Shown: positions 25,849 through 35,442, counted from the stretch's first letter. The stretch is DNA of 46,775 nucleotides from an uncultured Succinivibrio sp. (GCA_900767695.1 CAAGAC010000052.1:1-46775), one strand, 5' to 3'. A program made the numbers and translations. The notes: generated by a model from the sequence alone, not told the origin.

Positions 25849-25886
25849 AATCGGAACTTTGTTGCATTGTCAACCAAGTTCCGATT
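25849..25886. repeat. Long palindrome upstream of the ATPase gene
   Basis: Arms AATCGGAACTT (25849-25859) and AAGTTCCGATT (25876-25886) are perfect complements. After one mismatch, GTTG/CAAC continues the stem around a six-base loop CATTGT. On the minus strand a TTGACA (25873-25868) lies inside. It is 74 bases upstream of the ATPase start. It could be an operator over a promoter or the end of a small mobile repeat. Confidence 0.7.
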
Positions 25887-26098
25887 TGATGCCCGTCAGA
25901 GTACCAAGAGCCAGGCCTGGGAGGAGAGACTTGAGCTTCAAGGCGGACGCTTGCCTGCCTCAAGGCGCGGCAGGAGTCATGAACGCGTCATTGAGCGGCA
26001 GCACATCCTTCGGCAGGGCACGGCGCCGCGCGGGCCAAGGCCGCCGGGCGCCGTGCTAAAATCGCACCAGTCACTCAAGCATCAAACAGAGGCAACAA
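25887..26098 (+). promoter_or_regulatory. Control region of pgm
   Basis: An extended -10 TGCTAAAAT lies at 26054-26062, 37 bases before the pgm ATG. No good -35 is in place, which fits an extended -10 promoter. GAGG precedes the ATG. Together with the palindrome to its left this gap of 323 bases (25776-26098) contains no gene. Confidence 0.55.
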
Positions 26099-27748
<1,650 letters not shown>

Positions 27749-27763
27749 TAATTTAGTAAGATA

Positions 27764-27817
27764 GGGCGCGGGCAGCCGCGCCCATGATGCCCGGCCCCCG
27801 CGCCGGGCTTTCATTTT
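27764..27817 (+). terminator. Terminators after pgm
   Basis: A stem GGGCGCGG with loop GCAG is at 27764-27783. It is followed by a 7-bp stem GCCCGGC at 27789-27808 and a T-rich tail TTTCATTTT, the better intrinsic terminator. Confidence 0.75.
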
Positions 27818-27880
27818 CCAAGGCAGCGCAGCGCGCTGCCAGCCCAACCCCGCCCGGTACAAGGCAGCACAGAGCACGAG

Positions 27881-28750
27881 ATGAACACCCAATCACCCTT
27901 CAGGAGGCGCTGGCGCCTCGCAGCCTTCGATCTCGACGGCACGCTGTTGCGCGACGACAAGACCATAAGCCCGCGCACGGCCGCGGCCGTGCGGGAGATC
28001 ACCGCCTCGGGGCGCATCGCGGCCATCGCCACCGGGCGCCACCCGAACTCGGCGCTGAGGTTCTTCGAGGCGATGGACGCGCTTGCGCCAGGATCGCTTG
28101 CCGTGTGCTTCAACGGCTCTGCGGTGATCGCGATGGACGCCTTTAGGAAGGCAGGCGCTCCCGACTCGGGCTTCCCCGTGATCTGGGAGGACACCGCATC
28201 GCCCGACGAGATGCGCATGCTCGACTCCGAGAGCCGCGCGGCTGGACTCGATCTGCACGCCTACACCAAGTCCCACTCGCTCGTGGTCGAGAAGGTCACG
28301 CGCTTTTCAATGCGCGAGATCTTCCACTCAAAGGTGAGCTACACCGACGGCTGGGACTTCTTCGGGCACGACGGCGAGCGCTACTACAAGGCGGTCGCAA
28401 CCGGCGAGCCTGATGCCATCGACGCCTTCCGCGCATCGCTCTCGCAAAAGGTGAGGTCTGCGTTTGCCGTCATGCGCACCGACAAGAACTTCCTCGAGTT
28501 CATCCCCCACGGCAGCTCCAAGGGCACGGCGCTTTTGCGCATGTGCTCCTCGCTCGGGGTGGACCCGTCCGAGACGGTCGCCTTCGGCGATGCCGAGAAC
28601 GATCTTGCGATGATCAGTAACGCCGGGCTCGGCATCGCCATGGGCAACGCCGGCGATGGCCTCAAGGCGCAGGCCGATTACGTTACTAAGATCAACATGG
28701 AGGACGGCGTTGCCATCGCCGTCGAGCGTCTTTTGAAGGAGGGCTGCTGA
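27881..28750 (+). CDS. Cof-type HAD-superfamily sugar phosphatase
   Basis: A 289-residue HAD-IIB phosphatase: motif I AFDLDGTLLRDD, motif II IATGRHP, then the cap domain, a motif III lysine in SSKGTALLRMC, and motif IV VAFGDAENDLAMI. Members dephosphorylate sugar phosphates and cofactors. The ATG at 27881 is the best available start, with only a weak ribosome binding site. It overlaps the next gene by one base (TGATG), so the two are co-translated. Confidence 0.9.
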   Translation: MNTQSPFRRRWRLAAFDLDGTLLRDDKTISPRTAAAVREITASGRIAAIATGRHPNSALRFFEAMDALAPGSLAVCFNGSAVIAMDAFRKAGAPDSGFPVIWEDTASPDEMRMLDSESRAAGLDLHAYTKSHSLVVEKVTRFSMREIFHSKVSYTDGWDFFGHDGERYYKAVATGEPDAIDAFRASLSQKVRSAFAVMRTDKNFLEFIPHGSSKGTALLRMCSSLGVDPSETVAFGDAENDLAMISNAGLGIAMGNAGDGLKAQADYVTKINMEDGVAIAVERLLKEGC

Positions 28751-30576
28751 TGTTCAAGTTCCAGATCCTGAGCGACGAGCAGAGAAGGAAGGATCCAGCG
28801 CTCGAGGAGCGCCTCCACGGCAGCGACAGCCTGCCGCTGATGCTCTCGATCCGCTCGTTCTTCCGGATTGCGGTTCCCTACTGGAAGAGCCGCGACAGCA
28901 TCAGGGCGTGGATCCTCCTGGCGCTCATCATCGGCCTCACCACGGGCGCGATCTGGATCGCCACCGCCATCAACACCTGGTACAAGGCCTTCTGGGACAC
29001 CATCCAGAACTACGACATTCCGGGGTTCAAGCACCAGCTTCTGCTCTTCGTGATCCTGGCGTCCATCCACGTCGTGGTCTCGGTCTACAACGCCTATCTC
29101 AGATCGCGCCTAGCGATCCGCTGGCGCCGCTGGCTCACCGAGAAGGTGATGGGGGAGTGGCTCTCGGACGACGCCTACTACCGCATGCAGCTAATCGACC
29201 GCAAGACCGAGAACCCCGATCAGCGTATCTCCGAGGACTTGAACTCCTTCGTCTCGGGCACGATCTCGCTCCTGCTCGGGACCGCCTCTGATCTCGCGAT
29301 GATCGGGACCTTCGGGGTGGTGCTCTGGGATCTCTCCCATTCAGTGACGCTCACCCTCTGGAACGGCGGAAAGATAACCCTCCCCGACGGCTACCTCCTG
29401 TACCTTGCCATCGTCTACGCAGTGGGCGGCACCGCGCTGACCTTCCTCTTCGGAAAGCCGCTGGTGAAGCTCAACTTCCGCCAGCAGCGCCGCGAGGCCG
29501 ACTTCCGCTTCAGCCTCGTGAGGATCAGGGAGAACAGCGAGTCGGTCTCGCTCTACCACGGCGAGAAGGAGGAGGGCAGGATCCTGGGGTCAAGATTCCG
29601 CGCCCTCGTCTCGAACTACCTCAAGCTCATCACCTGCGAGAAGCGGCTTGGATTCTTCACGCTGGGCTACGCGCAGCTTGCCGTGATCTTCCCGATCCTG
29701 GTCGCAGCTCCCATGTACTTTGCCAAGATCATCACCATGGGCAGCATCATGCAGATCTCCTCGGCCTTCGGCAGGGTGCAGGACTCGCTCTCCACCGTCA
29801 TCAACAACTTCTCCTCATGGGCGTCGTTCAAGGCCGACGTCGACCGTCTCGCGCTCTACTTCGACAGCATGGCGCGCGCGGACGCGGTCAAGTGCCTTGA
29901 GCCCAGGAAGGAGGGCGAGGACTTCAAGGCCGAGGGCCTTGAAGTCAGGACCCCGCAGGGCCAGGTGCTCTGCGAGGGACTGAACCTGTCGCTCAAGGCA
30001 GGCGACCGCCTGCTCGTGCGCGGCAGATCAGGCTGCGGCAAGTCGACCCTGGTGCGCGTCATCGCGGGGATCTGGCCTTTCGCAGAAGGCAGCGTGGCCT
30101 ACCCCAAAGGCGCCAAGGCCCTGTTCCTGAGCCAGAGGCCCTACCTGCCGCTTGGCACCTTGCGCGAGGCCTGCTGCTACCCGGGAAAGCCCGAGGACGC
30201 GCCCAGGGGCGAGGTCGAGAAGTGGCTTGACGCCCTGGGGCTTGGAGCATTCATCGAAAAGCTTGATCAGGAGGACAACTGGGCGCAGATCCTCTCGCTT
30301 GGCGAGCAGCAGCGCGTAGCCATCGCAAGGGCGCTTCTGCTAAAGCCCGATCTCCTCATCCTCGACGAGGCCACCTCGGCCTTGGATCCTGCCCTGGAGG
30401 AGCGTGCCTGCACGCTCCTCTCAAGGGAGCTTCCCAAGGCCATCGTGGTGAGCGTGGGCCACAGGCCCTCGCTTGCGCGCTTCCACAACCTCAGCCTCGA
30501 TTGCGCGGATGGCAGATGGAAGCTGGGAAGCATCGCCGCTGTTACGGAAAACACCGCTGGCGCCGGCGCTTTTTAA
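28750..30576 (+). CDS. SbmA/YddA-type ABC transporter, fused permease and ATPase
   Basis: A 608-residue protein with an N-terminal permease of the SbmA/BacA-like class (about residues 1-370, several membrane helices, WYKAFWDTIQNYD and RWRRWLTEKVMGEWL). The C-terminal ATPase has Walker A GRSGCGKST (about 423), signature LSLGEQQRVAIARALL (about 515) and Walker B LLILDEATSALD (about 535). Homologues include YddA, BacA-related proteins and vitamin B12 or peptide importers. It is translationally coupled to the HAD phosphatase. The substrate is unknown. Confidence 0.88.
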   Translation: MFKFQILSDEQRRKDPALEERLHGSDSLPLMLSIRSFFRIAVPYWKSRDSIRAWILLALIIGLTTGAIWIATAINTWYKAFWDTIQNYDIPGFKHQLLLFVILASIHVVVSVYNAYLRSRLAIRWRRWLTEKVMGEWLSDDAYYRMQLIDRKTENPDQRISEDLNSFVSGTISLLLGTASDLAMIGTFGVVLWDLSHSVTLTLWNGGKITLPDGYLLYLAIVYAVGGTALTFLFGKPLVKLNFRQQRREADFRFSLVRIRENSESVSLYHGEKEEGRILGSRFRALVSNYLKLITCEKRLGFFTLGYAQLAVIFPILVAAPMYFAKIITMGSIMQISSAFGRVQDSLSTVINNFSSWASFKADVDRLALYFDSMARADAVKCLEPRKEGEDFKAEGLEVRTPQGQVLCEGLNLSLKAGDRLLVRGRSGCGKSTLVRVIAGIWPFAEGSVAYPKGAKALFLSQRPYLPLGTLREACCYPGKPEDAPRGEVEKWLDALGLGAFIEKLDQEDNWAQILSLGEQQRVAIARALLLKPDLLILDEATSALDPALEERACTLLSRELPKAIVVSVGHRPSLARFHNLSLDCADGRWKLGSIAAVTENTAGAGAF

Positions 30577-30592
30577 GGCACGCGCGCAGGGC

Positions 30593-30634
30593 TAGAATAG
30601 CGTTATCGCCGCAAGGGAGGCGCTCCCTTGCGGC
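30593..30634 (+). promoter_or_regulatory. Possible promoter and 5' hairpin of the small membrane protein gene
   Basis: A TAGAAT -10-like hexamer is at 30593-30598. It is followed by a perfect 12-bp hairpin GCCGCAAGGGAG with loop GCG (30608-30634), about 40 bases before the next start codon. The hairpin could alternatively end the ABC transporter transcript. Confidence 0.4.
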
Positions 30635-30673
30635 AAGCACCCAAAACGCGCCTAAGCGCTGCTCGGAGGATTG

Positions 30674-31003
30674 ATGGCACAGGGCAAGGACAGGAAGGAT
30701 CGCAAGGATCGCAGCAGCCTCGAGGAGCAGGAGAAGAGCCGCTCGCTCTCGCTCTCCCTCGTGCTGGGCTTCTCGGTCTTCGGGATCTACCTTGCCTGGG
30801 AGCTGCGCTCAAGCCCCGACACCTCGACGGTGGCCATAGTGCTGCTCGTCGTCTCCATGATTGCCCTCATCCTCACCGTGCTCAACATCCTCAACGCAAG
30901 CCCGGCCAAGCGCCGCCGCAGCGAGGGCGGCCAGAGCATGGAGACGCGCTCAGCCCATCGCTCCCACGCCCGCAGCGCCCGCCCGGGACGCAAGCAGCCT
31001 TAA
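30674..31003 (+). CDS. Small membrane protein of unknown function
   Basis: A 109-residue protein with a charged N-terminus, two hydrophobic segments (SLVLGFSVFGIYLAW and VAIVLLVVSMIALILTVLNIL) and a basic, Arg/Ser-rich tail, so both ends are probably cytoplasmic. GGAGGA stands immediately upstream; ATG at 30674 is preferred over the adjacent TTG at 30671. I do not recognise the family. Its nearest neighbours are the ABC transporter upstream and a gene-poor island downstream. Confidence 0.65.
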   Translation: MAQGKDRKDRKDRSSLEEQEKSRSLSLSLVLGFSVFGIYLAWELRSSPDTSTVAIVLLVVSMIALILTVLNILNASPAKRRRSEGGQSMETRSAHRSHARSARPGRKQP

Positions 31004-31178
31004 GGCAAATTTCCCCAGAGCATTCAAAGGCCGCGCTGTCTCAAGCGCCGCTCGACCAAGGCTTTGCCGGAAGCTGCATTTGATTTTCAAGGAAAACTTC
31101 TGCGGATCGCACCGTTTTTCAGGGGGCGAGCGCCGGAGAATTTAGCGTTTTACACGCAAGATCAGTAGGTTGTAGAGG

Positions 31179-31210
31179 CGACCATTTTCGTGGGATCACG
31201 AAAATGGTCG
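31179..31210. repeat. Perfect 14-bp palindrome
   Basis: The arm CGACCATTTTCGTG at 31179-31192 is followed by loop GGAT and the exact reverse complement. GACCATTTTCGTG-GATC-like units are reminiscent of the repeated terminal sequences of some IS21-family elements. No transposase fragment is recognisable beside it, so the link is a suggestion only. Confidence 0.75.
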
Positions 31211-31393
31211 GCAAGGACGGACTCAGACGGATCTGATACCAACGCGCGGCCTTAAAGCCATTCTCGCCTCATGCCGATGGTGCCGCTGATCGGCAGCAGT
31301 GGCGCAGGAAGCGCGGGGACAGTGTGGCGACATGCATGTCCGGGGCCACGCACTCCAAAAGAACTAGCTGATCTGACAGTAAAACTACTCTTG

Positions 31394-31421
31394 AACATTT
31401 TGCTGACGCCAGCAAAATGTT
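31394..31421. repeat. Perfect 12-bp palindrome downstream of the HTH gene
   Basis: The arm AACATTTTGCTG with loop ACGC and its exact complement lies about 30 bases beyond the HTH gene's stop. It may end that transcript, though no T run follows on the minus strand. On the plus strand TTATG follows. Confidence 0.65.
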
Positions 31422-31439
31422 TTATGCCATATTTACTTT

Positions 31440-31458
31440 AGTTAATCTGGCATTAACT
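31440..31458. repeat. Inverted repeat overlapping the HTH gene stop
   Basis: AGTTAAT-CTGGC-ATTAACT is a perfect 7-bp inverted repeat with a 5-base spacer. This size and symmetry suit a dimeric HTH protein's operator. It overlaps the last codons of the HTH gene itself. Confidence 0.5.
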
Positions 31459-31671
31459 CAAAAGCTTTCGCAGCAGCGCCAGCGTCTCATCGCCGCCTGC
31501 GGCCTTCTGCCTGACCATCTCGATGATCTTGTAAGCCTGCAGTTCGGTGACGGGCTTGTGGCCGTTCTCCATCATGGATACGTAGGTGGCGGAGAGGCCC
31601 GAGGCCTTTGAGAAGGCCCTAGTGTCATAGCCCATGACCTGCCTCAGGCGCCTGTAGGTGTCTCCAGTCAT
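31453..31671 (-). CDS. Small XRE-type helix-turn-helix protein
   Basis: A 72-residue protein consisting of little more than one Cro/C1-type HTH (DTRAFSKASGLSATYVSMMENGHKPVT), typical of antitoxins or small phage-like repressors. The ribosome binding site GAGG is seven bases before the ATG but lies within a hairpin ATGAGG-CTT-CCTCAT that also includes the start codon, which suggests translational self-restraint. No toxin or other partner is next to it. It sits in an AT-richer island. Confidence 0.8.
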   Translation of the reverse strand: MTGDTYRRLRQVMGYDTRAFSKASGLSATYVSMMENGHKPVTELQAYKIIEMVRQKAAGGDETLALLRKLLS

Positions 31672-32006
31672 GAGGAAGCCTCATCTGCCAAGTTTAGAAG
31701 CAGCATGCACGCTCGATCCAAGGCCGACGCGCGGGAATTTTTCGCATGGCAGGGATGACCTCATGGCCTAGGCATGTGCTTACCTTGCTTCCGATTATGC
31801 TCTGCCGCAAGGTATCATGAATGAAGTCCTGCATGAGGCGATGCCAATAAGCCCAAAACGCAGGCCTCTGCGGGAAGGCATGGCAGCCCCCGCGGCGACT
31901 GAAGTCACTCCTTCCCCATAATGGAGTCGTTCCGGAGCGATCCGGGTTCAAAGTCCTGCTTCCGGCGCAAGCTGAAGCGCAAACATCCGCAGAGGCGACT
32001 TGCGTC
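31672..32006. other. Gene-free stretch
   Basis: In these 335 bases I see no gene. One open frame on the minus strand (31694-31951) would need a TTG start and resembles no family. There is no obvious promoter or repeat apart from the HTH gene's leader at its left end. Confidence 0.4.
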
Positions 32007-32213
32007 TCACGGCTTGAGTGCTTTCATAGCCTGTCGGAGATCATCGCCGACGGAGCGAAAACACGTGCTGTCGTCATACTGCACGCTCTCGCCTTTGAGG
32101 ATGGGGGTGGAAACAGGCATCTGCTGATGCAGATCTTCGAGCCATTCATCGGCCCGGCGGGAACTCATGGCTATGGCGACTCTGGGAAGAGCCGCTTTCA
32201 TCTTCTTGTTCAT
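32007..32213 (-). CDS. Small protein of unknown function
   Basis: A 68-residue frame (MNKKMKAALPRVAIAMSS at the start) with a basic N-terminus and a more acidic centre. GGAGGAG stands five bases before the ATG at 32213, which is the main reason to accept it. It has no membrane segment and no domain I recognise. It lies alone between the HTH gene and the symporter. Confidence 0.5.
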   Translation of the reverse strand: MNKKMKAALPRVAIAMSSRRADEWLEDLHQQMPVSTPILKGESVQYDDSTCFRSVGDDLRQAMKALKP

Positions 32214-32286
32214 ATGCTCCTCCATTCCAAACGGCTACCTTAGCTTAGCCCATGATGAACGAAGATGGGCGGCCATGACAAGTTGA

Positions 32287-32323
32287 GAAAAACCAAGGGA
32301 GGGCGCGTGCGCCCTCCCTTGGT
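32287..32323 (-). terminator. Intrinsic terminator of the symporter gene
   Basis: A near-perfect 14-15 bp stem ACCAAGGGAGGGCGC with a minimal loop lies 22 bases after the symporter stop. It is followed on the minus strand by five T residues. Confidence 0.8.
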
Positions 32324-32345
32324 CGAAACAGCCTTGCCTAGGCCG

Positions 32346-33803
32346 TCAGCCGTTGCGCTGCCTCAGCGAGCGCAGGCGGCGGACACGCCTGAGTCCTGCC
32401 TTGGTCAGGCGGCCGGTGAGCGACTCGCTGGGACCGAACACAGGCTTCTGTCCCTTGAGATAGCGGTCCTCGTAGTCTGCGCAGGCCTTGGCCACGAGCT
32501 TGTAGAGTCCGACAACCGCGATGATGTTCGGGATCACCATCAGGCCGTTGAACATGTCGGCAAGCTCCCAGACCAGGTTGACCTTCAGGAAGGAGCCCAT
32601 CATCAGGAAGCAGAGCACCACCACCGAGAAGATGTTCACGAGCTTGTAGCCAAAGAGGTACTTAACGTTCTGCACGGCAAAGAAGTACCAGCCGATGATG
32701 GTGGTGAAAGCCGCGAAGAACAGGCACACCGCGACGAAGCCGGAGCCGGCGTCGCCCATGCCCTTCGAGAAGGCCTGCTGGGTCAGCACGATGCCGGTTG
32801 ACTTGCCGTCGAGGCTGTTGGTGACCAGGATCACCAGCGCCGTCGCGGTGAGCACCACGAAGGTGTCGATGAAGAGGCCGATGATCGCCGCAAGGCCCTG
32901 CTCGGCGGGGTGGTTCACCCTCGCGACGGCGTGGGCGTGCGGGGTCGAGCCCATGCCTGCCTCATTGGAGAAGAGTCCGCGGGCGACGCCGTAGCGGATG
33001 GCTTCCTTGACCGAGGCGCCGATCACGCCGCCGGTGGCGGCTGAGGGGTTGAACGCGCCCCAGATGATGGTCTCGAAGGTCGGGATGATGTTGTCCCAGA
33101 ACATGATCATGATGTAGACGGCGCCCAGGACGTACACGGAGGCCATCAGCGGAACCATCTTCTCGGCAAAGGAGGCGATGCGCTTGATGCCGCCGATGAA
33201 GATGAAGCCCGCGAGCATGATGATGAAGAGCCCAGTCACCGGAGTCGGGATGTCGAAGGCCGACTCGAAGGCCGCGGCAATCGAGTTTGCCTGCACCATG
33301 TTGCCGATGAACCCCAGCGCGACGATGATGAGCACCGAGAAGATCGCGGCAAGGGGCTTTGAGCCGAGGCCGCAGGAGATGTAGTAGGCGGGGCCGCCGG
33401 TGATGCGCCCCTCGGAGTCCTTGCAGCGGTAGAGCTGCGCGAGCACCGCCTCCGAGAAGATGGTCGCCATCCCGAAGAACGCGGCAAGCCACATCCAGAA
33501 CACGGCGCCCGGGCCGCCCATCACCATCGCGGTGGCGACGCCGGCGAGGTTGCCGGTGCCGACCTGCGCGGCGATTGCGGTGGCAAGCGACTGGAAGGAG
33601 GTCATGCCGTGGGTGCCTGCCTTCTCGCCGTTGAACGAGAGTCCGCCGAAGACGTGCTTAACTGCGCGGCCGAACTGGCGCACCTGCACGAAGCGCAGCT
33701 TGAACGTGAAGAAGATGCCTGCGCCCACGAGGATCGGGATGAGGCACCAGGGTCCCCAGAGAATGGAGTTGATTTCGCTTACTATCTGTGTGAGTTGGTC
33801 CAT
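32346..33803 (-). CDS. Sodium/alanine (glycine) symporter, AGCS family
   Basis: A 485-residue membrane protein with about ten to eleven helices and the AGCS signatures AAQVGTGNLAGVATA, GGPGAVFWMWLAAFFGM, EGRITGGPAYYISCGLG and GLFSNEAGMGSTPHAHA. It takes up alanine or glycine with sodium. The ATG at 33803 (MDQLTQIVSEIN) fits the family start; 16 upstream codons do not. I looked for a glycine riboswitch upstream and did not see one. It is transcribed alone. Confidence 0.94.
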   Translation of the reverse strand: MDQLTQIVSEINSILWGPWCLIPILVGAGIFFTFKLRFVQVRQFGRAVKHVFGGLSFNGEKAGTHGMTSFQSLATAIAAQVGTGNLAGVATAMVMGGPGAVFWMWLAAFFGMATIFSEAVLAQLYRCKDSEGRITGGPAYYISCGLGSKPLAAIFSVLIIVALGFIGNMVQANSIAAAFESAFDIPTPVTGLFIIMLAGFIFIGGIKRIASFAEKMVPLMASVYVLGAVYIMIMFWDNIIPTFETIIWGAFNPSAATGGVIGASVKEAIRYGVARGLFSNEAGMGSTPHAHAVARVNHPAEQGLAAIIGLFIDTFVVLTATALVILVTNSLDGKSTGIVLTQQAFSKGMGDAGSGFVAVCLFFAAFTTIIGWYFFAVQNVKYLFGYKLVNIFSVVVLCFLMMGSFLKVNLVWELADMFNGLMVIPNIIAVVGLYKLVAKACADYEDRYLKGQKPVFGPSESLTGRLTKAGLRRVRRLRSLRQRNG

Positions 33804-34038
33804 CTGAAAAGTCTCAACGCAAGAAGGGGAATGCGGCAGGGCGCCGCGCACGGGCAGATCTTAATCCCAAGGTGTGGAATATGGAAACTTGGAGGAAGAG
33901 CGCCCCAAAGTCAGGCACGATGGCATGAAGAAGGCAAAGATGTCCCAGCGGCAGAGAGCAGATCCAGCAGGGCGCAGGAGCAGCAGGCAGAAGGAATACG
34001 ACGGGCAGGAAGGAAGGCAGAGCGCCGTGAGGTGGAAA

Positions 34039-34067
34039 GCAATGGGGCCGCGCGGCGGCCCCATTGC
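34039..34067 (-). terminator. Hairpin after dedA
   Basis: A perfect 13-bp stem GCAATGGGGCCGC with loop GCG begins directly after the dedA stop and is followed on the minus strand by TTTCC. Confidence 0.6.
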
Positions 34068-34070
34068 CCG

Positions 34071-34718
34071 TCACTTCACGTGCTTTGAGATCTTCGCGTG
34101 GATCTTGCGCTTCAAATAGATTGCAAGCACCACGATGAGCACGAGGCCCAGGGCCGCGTAGATTGCAGACTGCACGTCGTGGACGTAGGACATCAAAAGC
34201 TCGCGGTTGTCGGCAAAGAAGTAGCCCAGGTAGATCCACACCGGCACCGAGATCATCGCGGCAAAGCCGTCCATGAGGATGAACACGTGGTAGGGAATGC
34301 GGCGGCTCATGCCGGCTGCGAGGAATATGGGCGAGCGCAGCCCCGGGAGGAAGCGCGCCACGAAGAGCACGCCCAGGCCGTACTGCTTGAACTTGCGCTG
34401 GATCTGGGAGAAGCGGCGCGGGGAGAGGATCTTGCGGAAGGTGCGGATGCGCTGGATCCGGTACCCGAAGATCCTGCCTCCTAGGAACATCGTGCTGTCG
34501 CCGATGAGCACGCCCGCGATGCCGACTGCGAACATGACGTGCTGGTTCACCTCGGGATAGAGGCCTGCGATGACCCCGCCTGAGACCAGAGTGATGTCCT
34601 CGGGCACGGGCACGCCGAGGCCGCAGAGGATCAGGCAGGAGAAGACGGCGATATAGCCGTACTGGGTGAAGAAGCTTACTAGGAAATCGAGCACTGTCCT
34701 TGACCGGGAATCTTCCAA
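34071..34718 (-). CDS. DedA-family membrane protein
   Basis: A 215-residue protein with the DedA (SNARE-associated) pattern: GLGVPVPEDITLVSGG, GDSTMFLGGRIFGYR and the FVARFLPGLRSPIFLAAG motif with the essential glutamate and arginines, plus about five membrane segments. DedA proteins maintain envelope lipid recycling, probably as undecaprenyl-phosphate or phospholipid flippases. The frame opens with TTG at 34718 and the ribosome binding site is poor, so the exact start is uncertain. Confidence 0.88.
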   Translation of the reverse strand: MEDSRSRTVLDFLVSFFTQYGYIAVFSCLILCGLGVPVPEDITLVSGGVIAGLYPEVNQHVMFAVGIAGVLIGDSTMFLGGRIFGYRIQRIRTFRKILSPRRFSQIQRKFKQYGLGVLFVARFLPGLRSPIFLAAGMSRRIPYHVFILMDGFAAMISVPVWIYLGYFFADNRELLMSYVHDVQSAIYAALGLVLIVVLAIYLKRKIHAKISKHVK

Positions 34719-34800
34719 TGGAGCGCCGCATTCCGTGCGGTGGGAGACATTATAGCAAAATGCCCCGCCGCGCCCGCCAGGGCGGACGCCCGCGCGTGGC

Positions 34801-35277
34801 TCAAATCTGCGCCGGGACGGCGCCTGGGAACCCCTCCTGGCGCCAGGCCTCGTAGGCTACGACTGCAACCGAGTTTGACAGGTTCATGCAGCGGCTGCCC
34901 TCGGCCATGGGGATGCGCACCCTCAGATCCTCGGGGATCAGGGCGTAGACCTCGTCGGAAAGCCCCTCCTTCTCCCTCCCGAAGATCACATAGTCCCCGT
35001 CCTCGAACTTAAAGGAGCCAAGAGATGCCTTTCCATGTGCGGTCGCAGCGACAAGCCTGCGCGGATGCTCGCGCTCCATGAAGGCCCTGAGGTTCACGTG
35101 GACGGTGACGTTGACTATCTCGCGGTAGTCAAGGCCTGCCCGGCGCAGCTTCGCGTCGTCCATCACGAAGGCCATGGGGCCTATCATGTGGAGCCTTGCC
35201 CCGAAGTTCACGCAGAGCCTCATGATGTTGCCCGCGTTGCCCGGCATCTCGGGGCGGTAGAGCACTATGTCGATCAT
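34801..35277 (-). CDS. trmL: tRNA (cytidine(34)-2'-O)-methyltransferase
   Basis: A 158-residue SPOUT methyltransferase, the same size as E. coli TrmL. The knot motifs are NAGNIMRLCVNFGARLHMIGP, FGREKEGLSDE and IPMAEGSRCMNLSNSVAVVAYE. It methylates the wobble base of tRNA-Leu isoacceptors. AGGAGGG stands six bases before the ATG at 35277. It is divergent from ftsK. Confidence 0.94.
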   Translation of the reverse strand: MIDIVLYRPEMPGNAGNIMRLCVNFGARLHMIGPMAFVMDDAKLRRAGLDYREIVNVTVHVNLRAFMEREHPRRLVAATAHGKASLGSFKFEDGDYVIFGREKEGLSDEVYALIPEDLRVRIPMAEGSRCMNLSNSVAVVAYEAWRQEGFPGAVPAQI

Positions 35278-35442
35278 AAATTCCCTCCTGCGGGGGCCTG
35301 TGGCCGCGCTGCCGCCCAAATTGCGGGGCGGCGCCTTTAGGTGGTACCATTTCGCCCCGAAAGCATAAAACAAAAACTGCAGCACCACATTAGTTCCAAT
35401 CCATCACGCCAGGGCAGGGAGAGCCGGGGAAGCGGAGGCAAA

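Larger units (their letters stand above)
31004..31452. other. Gene-free island with palindromes
   Basis: These 449 bases hold no supported gene in either direction. Parts are clearly AT-richer than the surroundings (31080-31200 and 31370-31450). Two perfect hairpins and an inverted repeat are listed separately. The composition change suggests imported or remnant DNA. Confidence 0.55.

Noticed and set aside
31694..31951. An 85-codon minus-strand frame in the accessory island
   Set aside because: It needs a TTG start with a badly spaced AGGA and shows no family resemblance.
33804..34070. Possible glycine riboswitch upstream of the alanine/glycine symporter
   Set aside because: The conserved glycine riboswitch cores are not present on the minus strand of this gap.
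35341..35442. Longer N-terminus for FtsK
   Set aside because: The in-frame extension lacks a ribosome binding site, while GGAGG lies just before the ATG at 35443.
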